Source: Bin5 sp009843665 (lineage in GTDB: Bacteria; Chloroflexota; Anaerolineae; Caldilineales; Caldilineaceae). Taken from it: a stretch of 64,000 bases of DNA. The position numbers and the translations under genes were made by a program. The stretch spans positions 3,038,001-3,102,000 of the forward strand of contig OZ244818.1 in the NCBI GenBank assembly GCA_965220285.1. The letters are read 5' to 3'. Below, in pieces: positions 16,358 to 24,761 of this stretch (its first letter is position 1; the number at the start of each line of letters is the position of its first letter). The notes below the pieces were generated by a model. The model was given only the letters and a program-made list of their open reading frames with translations. It searched no databases and was not told where the DNA came from.

Positions 16358-17275
16358 ATGCAGCTATCCGACATCAAAACCGTCGGCGTCGTCGGCGGCG
16401 GCACCATGGGCTTCGGCATCGCCATCAACTTCGCGCTCTGGGGCTACCCCACCATCGTCAGCGACCTATCCGACGACGTACTGGCCGGGACCAGGGCCAA
16501 CATCGCCCATGCCCTCCAGCTCTTCGTCGAAGGCGGGTTGATTAACCAGACCCGCGTCGAGGAAACGCTCGCCCGCATCACCACCACCACCGACCTGGCG
16601 CAGTTGGCCGCGCAGTGCGACTTCGTCACCGAAGCGATCGTCGAGCGGCTGCCCGACAAGCAGGCGCTTTTCAAAAGGCTCGACGAACTCTGCCCGCCCC
16701 ACACCATCATCGCCAGCAACACATCGCGCCTCGTCCTCAGCGACATCGGCGTACACGCCCGCCGCCAGGACAAGCTGGTTCTCACTCACTACTTCGCGCC
16801 GCCGCACATCGTCCCCGGCGTCGAGGTCGCCAAAGGGCCGGGCGCGACCGACGAGACCTTCGAACTCACCTGCGAACTGTTGAGCAGCGCCCGTAAAATC
16901 CCCATCCGTGTGCTCGGGGAGAAATCAGGATATCTTGTCAACCGGATTCAGCACGCCATGGCCCGCGAGGCCAGCCAGCTGTGGGCCGAAGGCATGGCCA
17001 GCGCAGAGGATATCGAGCTGGGGATCGTCTCCACCTTCGGCTTCCGCATGCCCCACGAAGGCCCGTTCCTGCACTACGACCTCGCCGGCATCTGGAAATG
17101 GCCCGAAGACGCGCGCAATCCCCGCGCCATCGAAAACGAAAAACTCCGCGAGCAGATGCTCAAGGCCCAACCCTGGTTCCTGGACCCGGCCAACTTCGAA
17201 GAGGCCGTCGAAAAACGCGACCGCGAATACATCCGCCGCCTGAAGGAACTCTATTGGAAAGATACTGACCACTAG
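16358..17275 (+). CDS. 3-hydroxyacyl-CoA dehydrogenase family protein
   Basis: A 305-residue NAD-binding dehydrogenase. The Rossmann motif is 'VGVVGGGTMGFGIA' (GGGTMG at 13-18), followed by 'SNTSRLVLSDIG' and 'LTHYFAPPHIVPGVEV', containing the Ser/His region of the family, then 'KSGYLVNRIQHAMAREA' at the start of the C-terminal helical domain. Homologues act on 3-hydroxyacyl-CoA, or, in the lambda-crystallin type, on L-gulonate and related sugar acids. The sugar-acid context here makes the second option attractive. It has a single C-terminal domain and no hydratase fusion. Confidence 0.85.
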   Translation: MQLSDIKTVGVVGGGTMGFGIAINFALWGYPTIVSDLSDDVLAGTRANIAHALQLFVEGGLINQTRVEETLARITTTTDLAQLAAQCDFVTEAIVERLPDKQALFKRLDELCPPHTIIASNTSRLVLSDIGVHARRQDKLVLTHYFAPPHIVPGVEVAKGPGATDETFELTCELLSSARKIPIRVLGEKSGYLVNRIQHAMAREASQLWAEGMASAEDIELGIVSTFGFRMPHEGPFLHYDLAGIWKWPEDARNPRAIENEKLREQMLKAQPWFLDPANFEEAVEKRDREYIRRLKELYWKDTDH

Positions 17276-17283
17276 CTACAGCT

Positions 17284-18573
17284 TCAAATCTCCCGCGCCA
17301 CCGCGGCCACCGCAGCCACCGTCTCGTCCACCACGTCCTCTGTATGCGCAGTCGACAGGAACCACGCGCCCCGCTCCAGCGCCCGCACGCCCCGGTAGTG
17401 CAGCGCCTCCGTGAAGCGCACATAGCGCTCCTTGTCCGCCTGCAGTGAGCTGCGATAGTCGGTGACCTCCCCCTCCACGCCAAATCCGACATGGAAGATC
17501 TGGGGGAATCCTTCTACCCGGGCCTGGATGTCGGCCGCGTCCAGCGCCTCTCCAATCCCCTCCATCAGCCGCGACCCCTGCCTGTCGAGCGCCGCAAACG
17601 TCTCCGGCTTTTCCAGTTCCTGCAGCGTCGCCACCAGCGCCGCCATGCACGCCGGATGCCCGTTGAATGTGCCGCCGTGCATCACACCCCCACTCGCAAA
17701 CAGCTCCATCAGCTCGGCGCGCCCGGCAAAGCAGGAGACTGGAAACCCGCTCGCGATCGCCTTGCCAAAGGTCGCCAGGTCCGGCGTCACCCCGAAATGG
17801 GCCTGCGCGCCCCCCGGCGCAACCCGAAAACCTGTGATCACCTCGTCAAAAATCAGGACCGTGCCCGTGTCCGTGCACGCCCGGCGCACGCCTTCCAGGT
17901 AACCGTCACCCGGAAATACCGTGCTCGTATTGCACATCGCCGGCTCCATGATCACGCCCGCCACGTCCCCGCGCTCGAGCCGCTTCACCAGCACCTCCAG
18001 GTTGTTCCACGGCAGCACTTCCGTGTGCAACCCGGCCTGCAGGTCCTGTCCCGCGCTCGCGGGAATGGCGTTCGGCGCCTCCTCGGGGCCGTACTCCTCC
18101 GCCGTCGGCGCGATGCTCCACAGTATATTGTCCATCCAGCCGTGGTAGTGCCCCTCGAACTTGATGATCACCGAACGCTGCGTTGCCGCCCGCGCCAGCC
18201 GGATCACCGCCTGCACCACCTCACTGCCCGCGCAGCTGAAGCGCACCCGCTCCGCGCACGGCACCATCTCGCACACCAGCCTCGCCGCTTCCTGCTCGAC
18301 CCGGCTTTGCCCGGCGTAGAGAATGCCCGAACCGAGCTGCTCCTGCACCGCCTCCAGCACCGGCGCCGGGTTGTGCCCCAGGATCATAGGACCCATACCC
18401 AAATAGTAATCAATCAGCCGGTTGCCGTCCGCGTCGTACAGGTAGGCCCCTTCACCCCGCTCGAAAACCAGCGGCGTCGGCGCTACCCCCAGCCGGTAGT
18501 TGCTGTTCACCCCACCGGGCAGATGCTGCGACGCCTCGGCGATTAACTGTCTCGATCCATCAAAGGTCGTCAT
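17284..18573 (-). CDS. Class III aminotransferase / glutamate-1-semialdehyde aminomutase-like
   Basis: About 429 residues from the ATG at 18573, which gives the typical start 'LIAEASQHLPGGVNSNYR'. PLP-binding Lys271 lies in 'TFGKAIASGFPVSCFAG'; 'LIFDEVITGFRVAPGGAQ' holds the cofactor Asp; 'FSCAGSEVVQAVIRLARAAT' binds the phosphate. Sequence style is close to HemL, but many such proteins in metabolic clusters are aminotransferases or other aminomutases. It is convergent with the 3-hydroxyacyl-CoA dehydrogenase gene (8 bp apart). I would not call it hemL because there is no tetrapyrrole context. Confidence 0.85.
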   Translation of the reverse strand: MTTFDGSRQLIAEASQHLPGGVNSNYRLGVAPTPLVFERGEGAYLYDADGNRLIDYYLGMGPMILGHNPAPVLEAVQEQLGSGILYAGQSRVEQEAARLVCEMVPCAERVRFSCAGSEVVQAVIRLARAATQRSVIIKFEGHYHGWMDNILWSIAPTAEEYGPEEAPNAIPASAGQDLQAGLHTEVLPWNNLEVLVKRLERGDVAGVIMEPAMCNTSTVFPGDGYLEGVRRACTDTGTVLIFDEVITGFRVAPGGAQAHFGVTPDLATFGKAIASGFPVSCFAGRAELMELFASGGVMHGGTFNGHPACMAALVATLQELEKPETFAALDRQGSRLMEGIGEALDAADIQARVEGFPQIFHVGFGVEGEVTDYRSSLQADKERYVRFTEALHYRGVRALERGAWFLSTAHTEDVVDETVAAVAAVAREI

Positions 18574-18687
18574 CAGGCCCATTCCTTGTCTCGTCGTAAC
18601 GATTCCGCCAAAGTCAGTCCAAATCCCAGAGTGAGCCTGGCGCAGGTAGTCCGCACACCTCACTCCTCTTCACTCTCTCCTCGCTTC

Positions 18688-18746
18688 TTTGGGCGGTCGG
18701 GCCTTCGGCCCTCCCTTGTGCGGGGGGTTCCCCCCGCAACGCCCCC
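18688..18746. repeat. Dispersed GC-rich double-hairpin repeat, copy A
   Basis: A module starting TTTGGGCGGTCGGGCC with two adjacent hairpins, GGGCC-TTC-GGCCC and GCGGGGGG-TT-CCCCCCGC, ending CAACGCCCCC. The same module occurs at 24237 and 58826. This copy diverges after the second hairpin and has its heptamer array downstream instead of upstream. Confidence 0.8.
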
Positions 18747-18822
18747 CTCCGGTTAACCCACCGCGCTTCTTCTTTCCCAGCAATATGCCTAGCCAGCAGT
18801 GTCCGCTCCCCTCTTGTCGTCC

Positions 18823-18882
18823 CTGACCACTAACCACTAACCACTGACTACTGACCACTGACTACTGACTACTGACTACTGC
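18823..18882. repeat. Heptanucleotide tandem array A (CTGACCA/CTAACCA/CTGACTA)
   Basis: Eight consecutive 7-bp units varying at two positions (CTGACCA, CTAACCA, CTGACTA), ending in CTGC(AG). Heptamer arrays of this composition resemble the short tandemly repeated repetitive (STRR) sequences described from cyanobacteria. Array length differs between the three copies in this window (8, 4 and 3 units), consistent with slippage. Confidence 0.9.
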
Positions 18883-19024
18883 AGTTCCGCATTATCCCCG
18901 TTTCAGTCCACCAACACAACTGCGCGCAGGGCCGCACAATTGCTTTTTTGCCAGTTGACGGGTACCCTTTCCCTTACCTCAATCTTCATCGACCTCCCGC
19001 ACACACGACATTGGAGACTCGCTC

Positions 19025-20260
19025 ATGTCAACCAACAGTCAGCGCTCAGGCAGCCAACCCGCAGAGCAGTTCACCTGGGCCGGAATGTATGCCCGCAGTG
19101 CGGCTGAGCCCAAGGGCTTGGGCCAGGGAAAACGCGGCCGTTACGACTTCGCCGTCGCCTATCCCGATCCCGGCTCCCTGCCTCTGGCCGGGCTCCTCGA
19201 TGGCCTGAAACAGGCGATGGACGATGAAGGCGGCGACCTCTCACTCTACGCCAACCCCCAGGGCTACACGCCCCTGCGCGAGTTCGTGGCCGCCAAGCTG
19301 CAGCGCGACAGAGCCATCAACGTGACCGCCGACGACATCATCCTCGCCGACGGCTCCAGCCAGCCCATCCACATGGTTGCCGAGACACTCCTCGATCCCG
19401 GCGATGTCGTCCTCACCGAGGACTTCGTCTACGCCGGCACCCTCAATACCCTGCGCCGTTTCCGCGCCGACCTGCGCGGCGTCGCCACCGATGAAGAGGG
19501 CATGATCCCCGCCGCCATCGAAGAAGCCATCACCACCGCCAGCGCCGAGGGCAAAAAACCCAAGTTCATCTACACCGTGCCCACCTTCCAGAACCCGCAG
19601 GGCTGGACCATGACCCTCGCCCGCCGCAAATCCCTGGTCGCCCTCTCCCAGCAGTACGACGTGCCCATCCTCGAAGACGACTGCTACGTCGACCTGCGCT
19701 ACGAGGGCAACGACGTTACCTCGCTCCATTCTCTCGACGAGACCGGCCGCGTGCTCTACGTCGCCTCCTTCTCCAAGATCATCGCGCCGGGTATGCGGCT
19801 CGGCTATCTGACCGGCCCGCGACAGTTCCTTGAACACGCCATCGGCACCAAGAGCGGTGGCTCCGTAAACACCTTCGCCTCATGGGCCGTCCATCGCTTC
19901 TCCACCACCCATCTCTACAGCCACATTGAGGAAATCAACGACATCCAGAAAGACCGCCGCGACGCCATTCTCGACGCGCTCGACGAAAACTTCAGCGGCA
20001 GCGGCGCCACCTGGAGCCGGCCGCAGGGCGGGCTTTTCATCTGGCTGCAGCTCCCCGAACACGCCGACCTCGCCGCCGTACGCGACGACATTCTCGAAGA
20101 GTACGATGTCGGTTATCTCCCGGGCCCAAACTTTGCCCCCGACGGCGTCTCCGGAAAGAACTGCGCACGCCTCTGCTTCGGCTACAACCAGCCTGATGAG
20201 ATCAGGGAAGGGATCCGTCGCCTCGCCACCGCCTTTCGCGCCAAAGGACTGATGCCATAG
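19025..20260 (+). CDS. PLP-dependent aminotransferase, class I fold (2-aminoadipate type/MocR-like)
   Basis: A 411-residue fold-type I aminotransferase without the N-terminal GntR helix-turn-helix of MocR regulators. Key segments are 'SLYANPQGYTPLREFVA', 'ILADGSSQPIHMVAETLLDPGDVV', 'YTVPTFQNPQG' (Asn/Pro motif of the LysN/2-aminoadipate group), 'ILEDDCYVDLRY' and the Schiff-base Lys251 in 'SFSKIIAPGMRLGY'. It transfers an amino group from an amino acid to a 2-oxo acid in the cytoplasm; substrate undetermined. It is 55 bp upstream of the PhyH gene on the same strand, so the two may be cotranscribed. Confidence 0.88.
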   Translation: MSTNSQRSGSQPAEQFTWAGMYARSAAEPKGLGQGKRGRYDFAVAYPDPGSLPLAGLLDGLKQAMDDEGGDLSLYANPQGYTPLREFVAAKLQRDRAINVTADDIILADGSSQPIHMVAETLLDPGDVVLTEDFVYAGTLNTLRRFRADLRGVATDEEGMIPAAIEEAITTASAEGKKPKFIYTVPTFQNPQGWTMTLARRKSLVALSQQYDVPILEDDCYVDLRYEGNDVTSLHSLDETGRVLYVASFSKIIAPGMRLGYLTGPRQFLEHAIGTKSGGSVNTFASWAVHRFSTTHLYSHIEEINDIQKDRRDAILDALDENFSGSGATWSRPQGGLFIWLQLPEHADLAAVRDDILEEYDVGYLPGPNFAPDGVSGKNCARLCFGYNQPDEIREGIRRLATAFRAKGLMP

Positions 20261-20315
20261 CAGCTTGTGAGGATGCTGACCGCTGGCGACCTGCCGCTCG
20301 GCACTGGAGAGTCGT

Positions 20316-21179
20316 ATGAACAGTTGGAATCCATCACCGGAGCAGTGGGCAGATTGGGAGACGCGAGGGTACTTCGTCATCCGCAACGCCATCCCTAGAG
20401 ACAGCGCCATCGAGATGCGCGGCGTGATCAAGGATCTCCTTCTGCAGCCGGAACCGGAAGTAAAGGCCGACGACGATCCCATGGACCCCATGGGCGACAC
20501 GCCCCGGGCGCGCGCTGCCCGCTTCCGCAAACTCAGTGGTTTTGGCCCCCGCCACCCCTTGATCTGGCACCATTTCTACGGCAGCCACGCTATGACCTCT
20601 GTCGCCCGCTACTTCCTGGGCGACAGCTTCTTCCTTAAGTTCAACAGCTGTTTCGTCAAACCGGCCCGCACCGGCAGTGCTACACCCTGGCATCAGGACA
20701 ACGGCCTCTGGCGTGACGGCGAAACCGAACCCTTCAACTTCTGGATGGCCCTGGACCCGGCCACGACCCAGAACGGCTGCCTGCAGTTCATTTCCGGCAG
20801 CCACAAACTGGGAATCTTCCCCCACCTCCTCTATGACGACAGCATCCACCCCGAACTGCCCCGGGAAGAGGTGCGGCAGCTGATCGCCGATCGCGGCGTA
20901 GAACACTGTGAGCTCGATTCGGGGGACGTCGTCTGCTGGCACAGCTCCATCTGCCACTACAGCCCGCCTAACCCCAGCCCCCGCGGCCGCATCGCCATCG
21001 CCGGCGTCTACTCTACGCCGCAGATTACCCGCCGTCGCAATTACCCCAGGCCATTCTATTGGGTGCTTCGCAATGGCGAGCTGCCCACCGCCTTCCCACC
21101 GGAGCAGGTGGATATTTCCGAAATCTCAGAACCGGAACCCTTCCCCGCGGCGGAAGAGACGCCTGCCTCCCTTGGCTGA
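20316..21179 (+). CDS. Phytanoyl-CoA dioxygenase (PhyH) family protein
   Basis: A 287-residue Fe(II)/2-oxoglutarate-dependent oxygenase. The metal triad is visible: His126 and Asp128 in 'PWHQDNG' and His214 in 'SSICHYSPPNPS', followed by Arg224 of 'RGR', which binds 2-oxoglutarate. 'GCLQFISGSHKLG' is a hallmark of the family. Substrates range from phytanoyl-CoA to amino-acid-derived and secondary metabolites. Placement after an aminotransferase suggests modification of an amino acid or polyketide-like compound, but no pathway can be defined. Confidence 0.88.
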   Translation: MNSWNPSPEQWADWETRGYFVIRNAIPRDSAIEMRGVIKDLLLQPEPEVKADDDPMDPMGDTPRARAARFRKLSGFGPRHPLIWHHFYGSHAMTSVARYFLGDSFFLKFNSCFVKPARTGSATPWHQDNGLWRDGETEPFNFWMALDPATTQNGCLQFISGSHKLGIFPHLLYDDSIHPELPREEVRQLIADRGVEHCELDSGDVVCWHSSICHYSPPNPSPRGRIAIAGVYSTPQITRRRNYPRPFYWVLRNGELPTAFPPEQVDISEISEPEPFPAAEETPASLG

Positions 21180-21227
21180 CCTCTGCGGCCGCCACACAGG
21201 CCCCGCAAGACCCATATTCACCCGCAA

Positions 21228-22028
21228 ATGACAGCCCATCCTGCCCACGACGACCTCGTCCGCACAGTGCGCTCCTGGTACATCTGCGACTTTCCAGCAC
21301 TGGGCAAGGTCGTGACCCGCCGCCGGTTCGGCTACTTCAGCCGCATCCAACAGACCGACTACCGTGACATCCACATTCTGGAACCCTTCGACCCGGCGGA
21401 GGCCCCCGAATTCGTCGCTGATGTGCGCGCCTTCTACGGCCATCGCCGCGTGCACATCTTCACCCACGGCCAGGCCGTCGACACGCGGCTGTCCCACGCG
21501 CTGAAACTGGCCGGCTGCGTCCGCGGTGCAGCCAATCTCTATCTCGCCCACGTCAATACGGGTCAACCGCCCCAGGCCGGGTCAGGCCCTGGACGCATCG
21601 AGCCGGTTACGCCTGGCAATCTCCGCGACTATACAGTTGCAAAGCTGAAGGGGTTTGCCGGCAGCGAAGAGGAGCCGGATCCCGCTGCCGTAGAGGCTGA
21701 TATGGCAGTCCGCCGTGCAGAACTGGATGCCGGTGGGGCCTTCCTCATCGCCCGTTTGGGTGACGAAGCCGCCGCCATCATCGGCTTTTACGAGGGCCCA
21801 GACCGCTACATCTTCAACCTGGCCACGCGCGCGCCCTTCCGCCATCAGGGCATCGCACGCCAACTGCTCTCCCGCGTGCTCGCAGACACCTACGCCCTGA
21901 ACAAACGATCGCTTCTGATCAACACAGACCCGGCCGATACGCCGGTGCAGTTCTACCGCCGTATCGGCTTCGTCGATGAAATCTACTGGATGCGAAAGTG
22001 GCTCTGGGAGGGCTCTTCTTCTCGATAA
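21228..22028 (+). CDS. GNAT family N-acetyltransferase
   Basis: A 266-residue protein. The C-terminal half carries the GNAT core: 'GGAFLIARLGDEAAAIIGFY', the acetyl-CoA loop 'TRAPFRHQGIARQLLSRVL' (R/QxxGxA-type motif A) and 'TPVQFYRRIGFVDE' (motif B). The N-terminal 130 residues have no recognisable motif and may form a second, degenerate GNAT domain. Acetyl acceptor unknown. It follows the PhyH gene by 48 bp on the same strand. Confidence 0.78.
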   Translation: MTAHPAHDDLVRTVRSWYICDFPALGKVVTRRRFGYFSRIQQTDYRDIHILEPFDPAEAPEFVADVRAFYGHRRVHIFTHGQAVDTRLSHALKLAGCVRGAANLYLAHVNTGQPPQAGSGPGRIEPVTPGNLRDYTVAKLKGFAGSEEEPDPAAVEADMAVRRAELDAGGAFLIARLGDEAAAIIGFYEGPDRYIFNLATRAPFRHQGIARQLLSRVLADTYALNKRSLLINTDPADTPVQFYRRIGFVDEIYWMRKWLWEGSSSR

Positions 22029-22058
22029 CAGACGGCCGGCCGCCTGCCGTCATCTGTA

Positions 22059-22595
22059 TCACCGGGGTAGAGGCAGCTCGGTGTATTCCAGGTTGCCCAG
22101 GTCCGTCGTTTCACCGTCTGTAATTTCAAAGAGGATGGGGTTGAGGGTACCCTCCTGGTACAACAGGAAGGAGCTCATCACGATGTCCAGAATGAGGCCG
22201 TACCGCCCCGACGCAAGCCCCTCGAACACGAAACGGCCGCTGGCATCCGTATAAGCAACCGGCGCCGCCGACGGGTCGTACGCGACCACCCGCTCCGTGC
22301 CCTCGTCATCACTCAACGTCCCGCCGAGCGCCAGCTTGACGTCCGCCACAGGCTGCAGGCCTTCCTCCGTCCGCAAAAGGAGCACCCCGGTCAGAGCGCC
22401 GCTGCCAGCCGCGGCCCCGGGCGAGGAATCTGTCGAACTCTCTGACGATAGGCTGTCTGTACGTTCGCCTTCCGCCGCGTTGACCCGTTCGAGTGGTACG
22501 TATGGCGAACTCTGCGCCGTGCCGGGGGGGCCGTCCCCTCCCCGGCATCCCAGCAGCAGGAGGACCGCAACCAGTATAGCCGCCTGACGTTTCAT
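22059..22595 (-). CDS. Predicted lipoprotein with carboxypeptidase-regulatory-like domain
   Basis: A 178-residue secreted protein. The N terminus 'MKRQAAILVAVLLLLGC' is a signal peptide with the lipobox ending at Cys17. A low-complexity Ser/Gly/Ala segment follows, then a prealbumin-like beta domain, recognisable by 'SGRFVFEGLASGRYGLIL' (the 'G.F.f.gLp.G.Y.l' pattern). Such domains occur in surface proteins without catalytic function. It is 49 bp downstream of the secreted protein at 22645 and probably shares its transcript. Confidence 0.7.
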   Translation of the reverse strand: MKRQAAILVAVLLLLGCRGGDGPPGTAQSSPYVPLERVNAAEGERTDSLSSESSTDSSPGAAAGSGALTGVLLLRTEEGLQPVADVKLALGGTLSDDEGTERVVAYDPSAAPVAYTDASGRFVFEGLASGRYGLILDIVMSSFLLYQEGTLNPILFEITDGETTDLGNLEYTELPLPR

Positions 22596-22644
22596 AAGCC
22601 GTTCCCACTACCAGCGTTGAAACGCGTTCCCGCACTCTCTTCCG

Positions 22645-23979
22645 CTACTGATTGACCGCCTCGTAGACTTGGAACTGGTCGTCCGTGGCGCCGGTCTTCA
22701 ACTGGTTTACCACCCCGACGATCTTGGCGCCGGCTGCCGTTGCCCTGCAGGTGGCGCTGCCCACATAGCCGTCCTGGATCTTGTTCGCCTGCAGGTCCGT
22801 CAGAGTCTCATTCGGCTGCAGTGTCCCCGTGACTGTGTAGGTCGTGTCCGTGAAACTGCACTCTATCGCGGTCTCAGCCGGCCCTACGTTCATCACATTG
22901 ATGCTCGTGAAAAAGCCGGAGTTGCGGTCGTTGATAGCCGGCATGCGCACAGCGCTCGTTGCATCGTCCGGATCAAAACTGCCGTAGGACGCGAACTGGG
23001 TTAAAGGAGTACCCCCCGAACGCTGGCTGATCACCGCCGCCAGAGGCTGGCTGCCGCTGTTCGAGGATACATAGCCGGATCCGATGAACCTCTCACCGCC
23101 CGAGCAGGAGGAATTGGCGCCGCTCTCAAACGCCCCCTTCGCAAAGGTGACCGTCTGCCCCGCAGCAATCGTCTGCGTTTCCGTGCACGCGCTGCCCGCC
23201 GCCGACGGCTGGTACGACACCGTGACAATCGTATCCGCGTCGCCCGTATTCTGTATCTGGATATCGGTGTTGATGCCGTTATTGTTGGCGTTTACCAGCG
23301 GAATCGCCGGATTGACAGCGCCGCTGGCAAAGCCGTTGTACGCCGCCATCGACGCCGAATCCTCCAGAAACGCCACAACCACGACAGGCTCGTCGCTCGT
23401 CACCTTGGCCGAGAAGAGACTGCTCGTATGCGGCTCCTGTTTCTGATAGAAATTATGCGATGCATAGGCCGCCAGCGTGAAGTTCGTCGTGATGCCGTCA
23501 CTGTAGTTCACCGTTATATTCGTTGACGACGGGTTGGGATTCTGCAGAGCAAACCAGCTGTTGAAGCCGTTATTGTTCGCCATGAGTAGGGGCAGGTAAA
23601 CGGTTGTGCTGCCCTGACTCTCCCCTACGTACGTTCCGCCCGCGCTGAGCGCGCTGTTCATCATGTTGCTCAGCGCTGCGACAGGTTGATCCGATGAGAT
23701 CACAACCGATCCGCTGAACCCCTCATTCACCGGCAGTGTGAAATAGATCTTTGATCGGTCGCGCTCGATGATATCGGTGAGCGTCTTCTCCAGGCTGCCG
23801 TCCTGCCTGTAAAAGGCCAGGATGATATTGGCAGTCGATTCACTCATGTTGTAGGTCTGAATCGTAGACTTGTAGCCGGGAAACTGCCCCTGGGCAAAAG
23901 TGCTTGAGTAGCCTATGACGAAGGCAAATACCAGTGCCAGTCCAACTGTGACAATGGCAAAGCGCTGTTTCCGTTTCAT
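22645..23979 (-). CDS. Secreted protein of repeated beta domains, function unknown
   Basis: About 444 residues from the ATG at 23979. A signal peptide (about residues 5-28, cleavage near 'STFAQG') is followed by at least four similar units, each with a 'x-x-Q/M-N-x-x' strand and an exposed beta hairpin: 'STIQTYNMSESTANI', 'SWFALQNPNPSSTNITVNY', 'TDIQIQNTGDADTIVTVSY' and 'TSINVMNVGPAETAIECSF'. Repeated beta-sandwich units of this kind suggest a cell-surface or extracellular structural protein. No catalytic motif. The gene has a good upstream promoter at 24046-24073. Confidence 0.65.
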   Translation of the reverse strand: MKRKQRFAIVTVGLALVFAFVIGYSSTFAQGQFPGYKSTIQTYNMSESTANIILAFYRQDGSLEKTLTDIIERDRSKIYFTLPVNEGFSGSVVISSDQPVAALSNMMNSALSAGGTYVGESQGSTTVYLPLLMANNNGFNSWFALQNPNPSSTNITVNYSDGITTNFTLAAYASHNFYQKQEPHTSSLFSAKVTSDEPVVVVAFLEDSASMAAYNGFASGAVNPAIPLVNANNNGINTDIQIQNTGDADTIVTVSYQPSAAGSACTETQTIAAGQTVTFAKGAFESGANSSCSGGERFIGSGYVSSNSGSQPLAAVISQRSGGTPLTQFASYGSFDPDDATSAVRMPAINDRNSGFFTSINVMNVGPAETAIECSFTDTTYTVTGTLQPNETLTDLQANKIQDGYVGSATCRATAAGAKIVGVVNQLKTGATDDQFQVYEAVNQ

Positions 23980-24045
23980 ATCTCTGCAGGGCTCCTTCCA
24001 CAAAACGTAGCGCACCGCGCCGCAAAATCAGGGGACTGATCTTTC

Positions 24046-24073
24046 ATTATAGTATTTCAGTGTATTGTAACAA
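24046..24073 (-). promoter_or_regulatory. Sigma-70-type promoter for the secreted protein gene
   Basis: On the minus strand TTGTTA (24073-24068) and a perfect TATAAT (24051-24046) are separated by 16 bp, giving a predicted start near 24038 and a leader of about 60 nt before the ATG at 23979. Confidence 0.6.
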
Positions 24074-24761
24074 AGTCGCGCCGTCAATAACCACCCCGCC
24101 ACGCGTGCATCCCAAAATGGCGGTGAGCTCGCGTAAACCTCTGGCAGCAACTAAAACCGCCCGTTCCACGATCAACTCTGAGGCAGACCAAACGCAGTCT
24201 CTGACAACTGACCACTAACCACTGACCACTGCAGTTTGGGCGGTCGGGCCTATTCGGCCCTCCCTTGTGCGGGGGCTCCGCCCCCGCAACGCCCCCGGCC
24301 AACAACATGCCTCGCCGACCTGGTGTCGATATTCGTAACGGGTGCCCAGTCGAAAGAGTTTCGCCAGACCACGTCCCGCCAGTCACCGAGCCAATCTCAC
24401 CCAGACAAAACCTCGGCACTCTCTCCTCGCCCTTGTGCCTGCCCTGTACCTCTCCCATTGACTTTTTCAATATCAACCACCGCCGGCATTCCACACCTGA
24501 CCCTTCTCCCCCGTTCCGGACTGCCCCTCCGTGCGGCCAATCGGCGACCCCGCGCGCACGCGACCGCGTATCGACCGCGCTGCCTCGCCCGCAGAACGAA
24601 CTCTCTCATCTGGATTCTGTTGCCTGACAATAGGGCTGCCAGCCCCTCGGGCCAGCGTCAAAGGAGGATTGAACTTGCCTGACCGGCGCCAACTCCTGAT
24701 TCCCCAGCTCTGGCGTCGTACAAAACTCAAAAAATGTGTGTCGGCCTCGCAGACCGCGCCG
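24074..24761. other. Intergenic region carrying repeat copy B
   Basis: No convincing gene; open frames here are low-complexity Pro/Arg/Ser text. It contains GTGCATCCCAAAATGG at 24105-24120 (similar to the ends of the insertion sequence at 57231-58688), the heptamer array at 24201-24228 and the GC-rich double hairpin at 24235-24391. I see nothing recognisable from 24400 to 24761. Confidence 0.55.
24201..24391. repeat. Composite dispersed repeat, copy B (heptamer array plus hairpin module)
   Basis: Four 7-bp units (CTGACAA, CTGACCA, CTAACCA, CTGACCA) and CTGCAG lead into GGGCGGTCGGGCC, the hairpin GCGGGGG-CTC-CGCCCCCGC, then CCAACAACATGCCTC and a tail ending near CCACGTCCCGCCAGTC. The stretch from about 24237 to 24391 is closely repeated at 58824-58974. 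Confidence 0.85.

Larger units (their letters stand above)
18574..19024. other. Divergent intergenic region carrying repeat copy A
   Basis: No gene seen. It separates two divergent aminotransferase genes and contains the GC-rich double hairpin (18688-18746) and the longest heptanucleotide array (18823-18878). Promoters for both flanking genes should lie here, but I see no strong -35/-10 pair. Confidence 0.6.

Noticed and set aside
17284..18573. Calling the class III aminotransferase hemL
   Set aside because: The fold matches, but there is no tetrapyrrole gene context, and paralogous aminotransferases share the same motifs.
18823..18882. Heptamer array considered as a CRISPR array
   Set aside because: The units are only 7 bp, contiguous and without spacers; no cas genes are present.
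24236..24682. Several overlapping open frames across repeat copy B
   Set aside because: They are Pro/Arg/Ser/Thr-rich, run through the hairpin repeat and have no ribosome binding site or domain.
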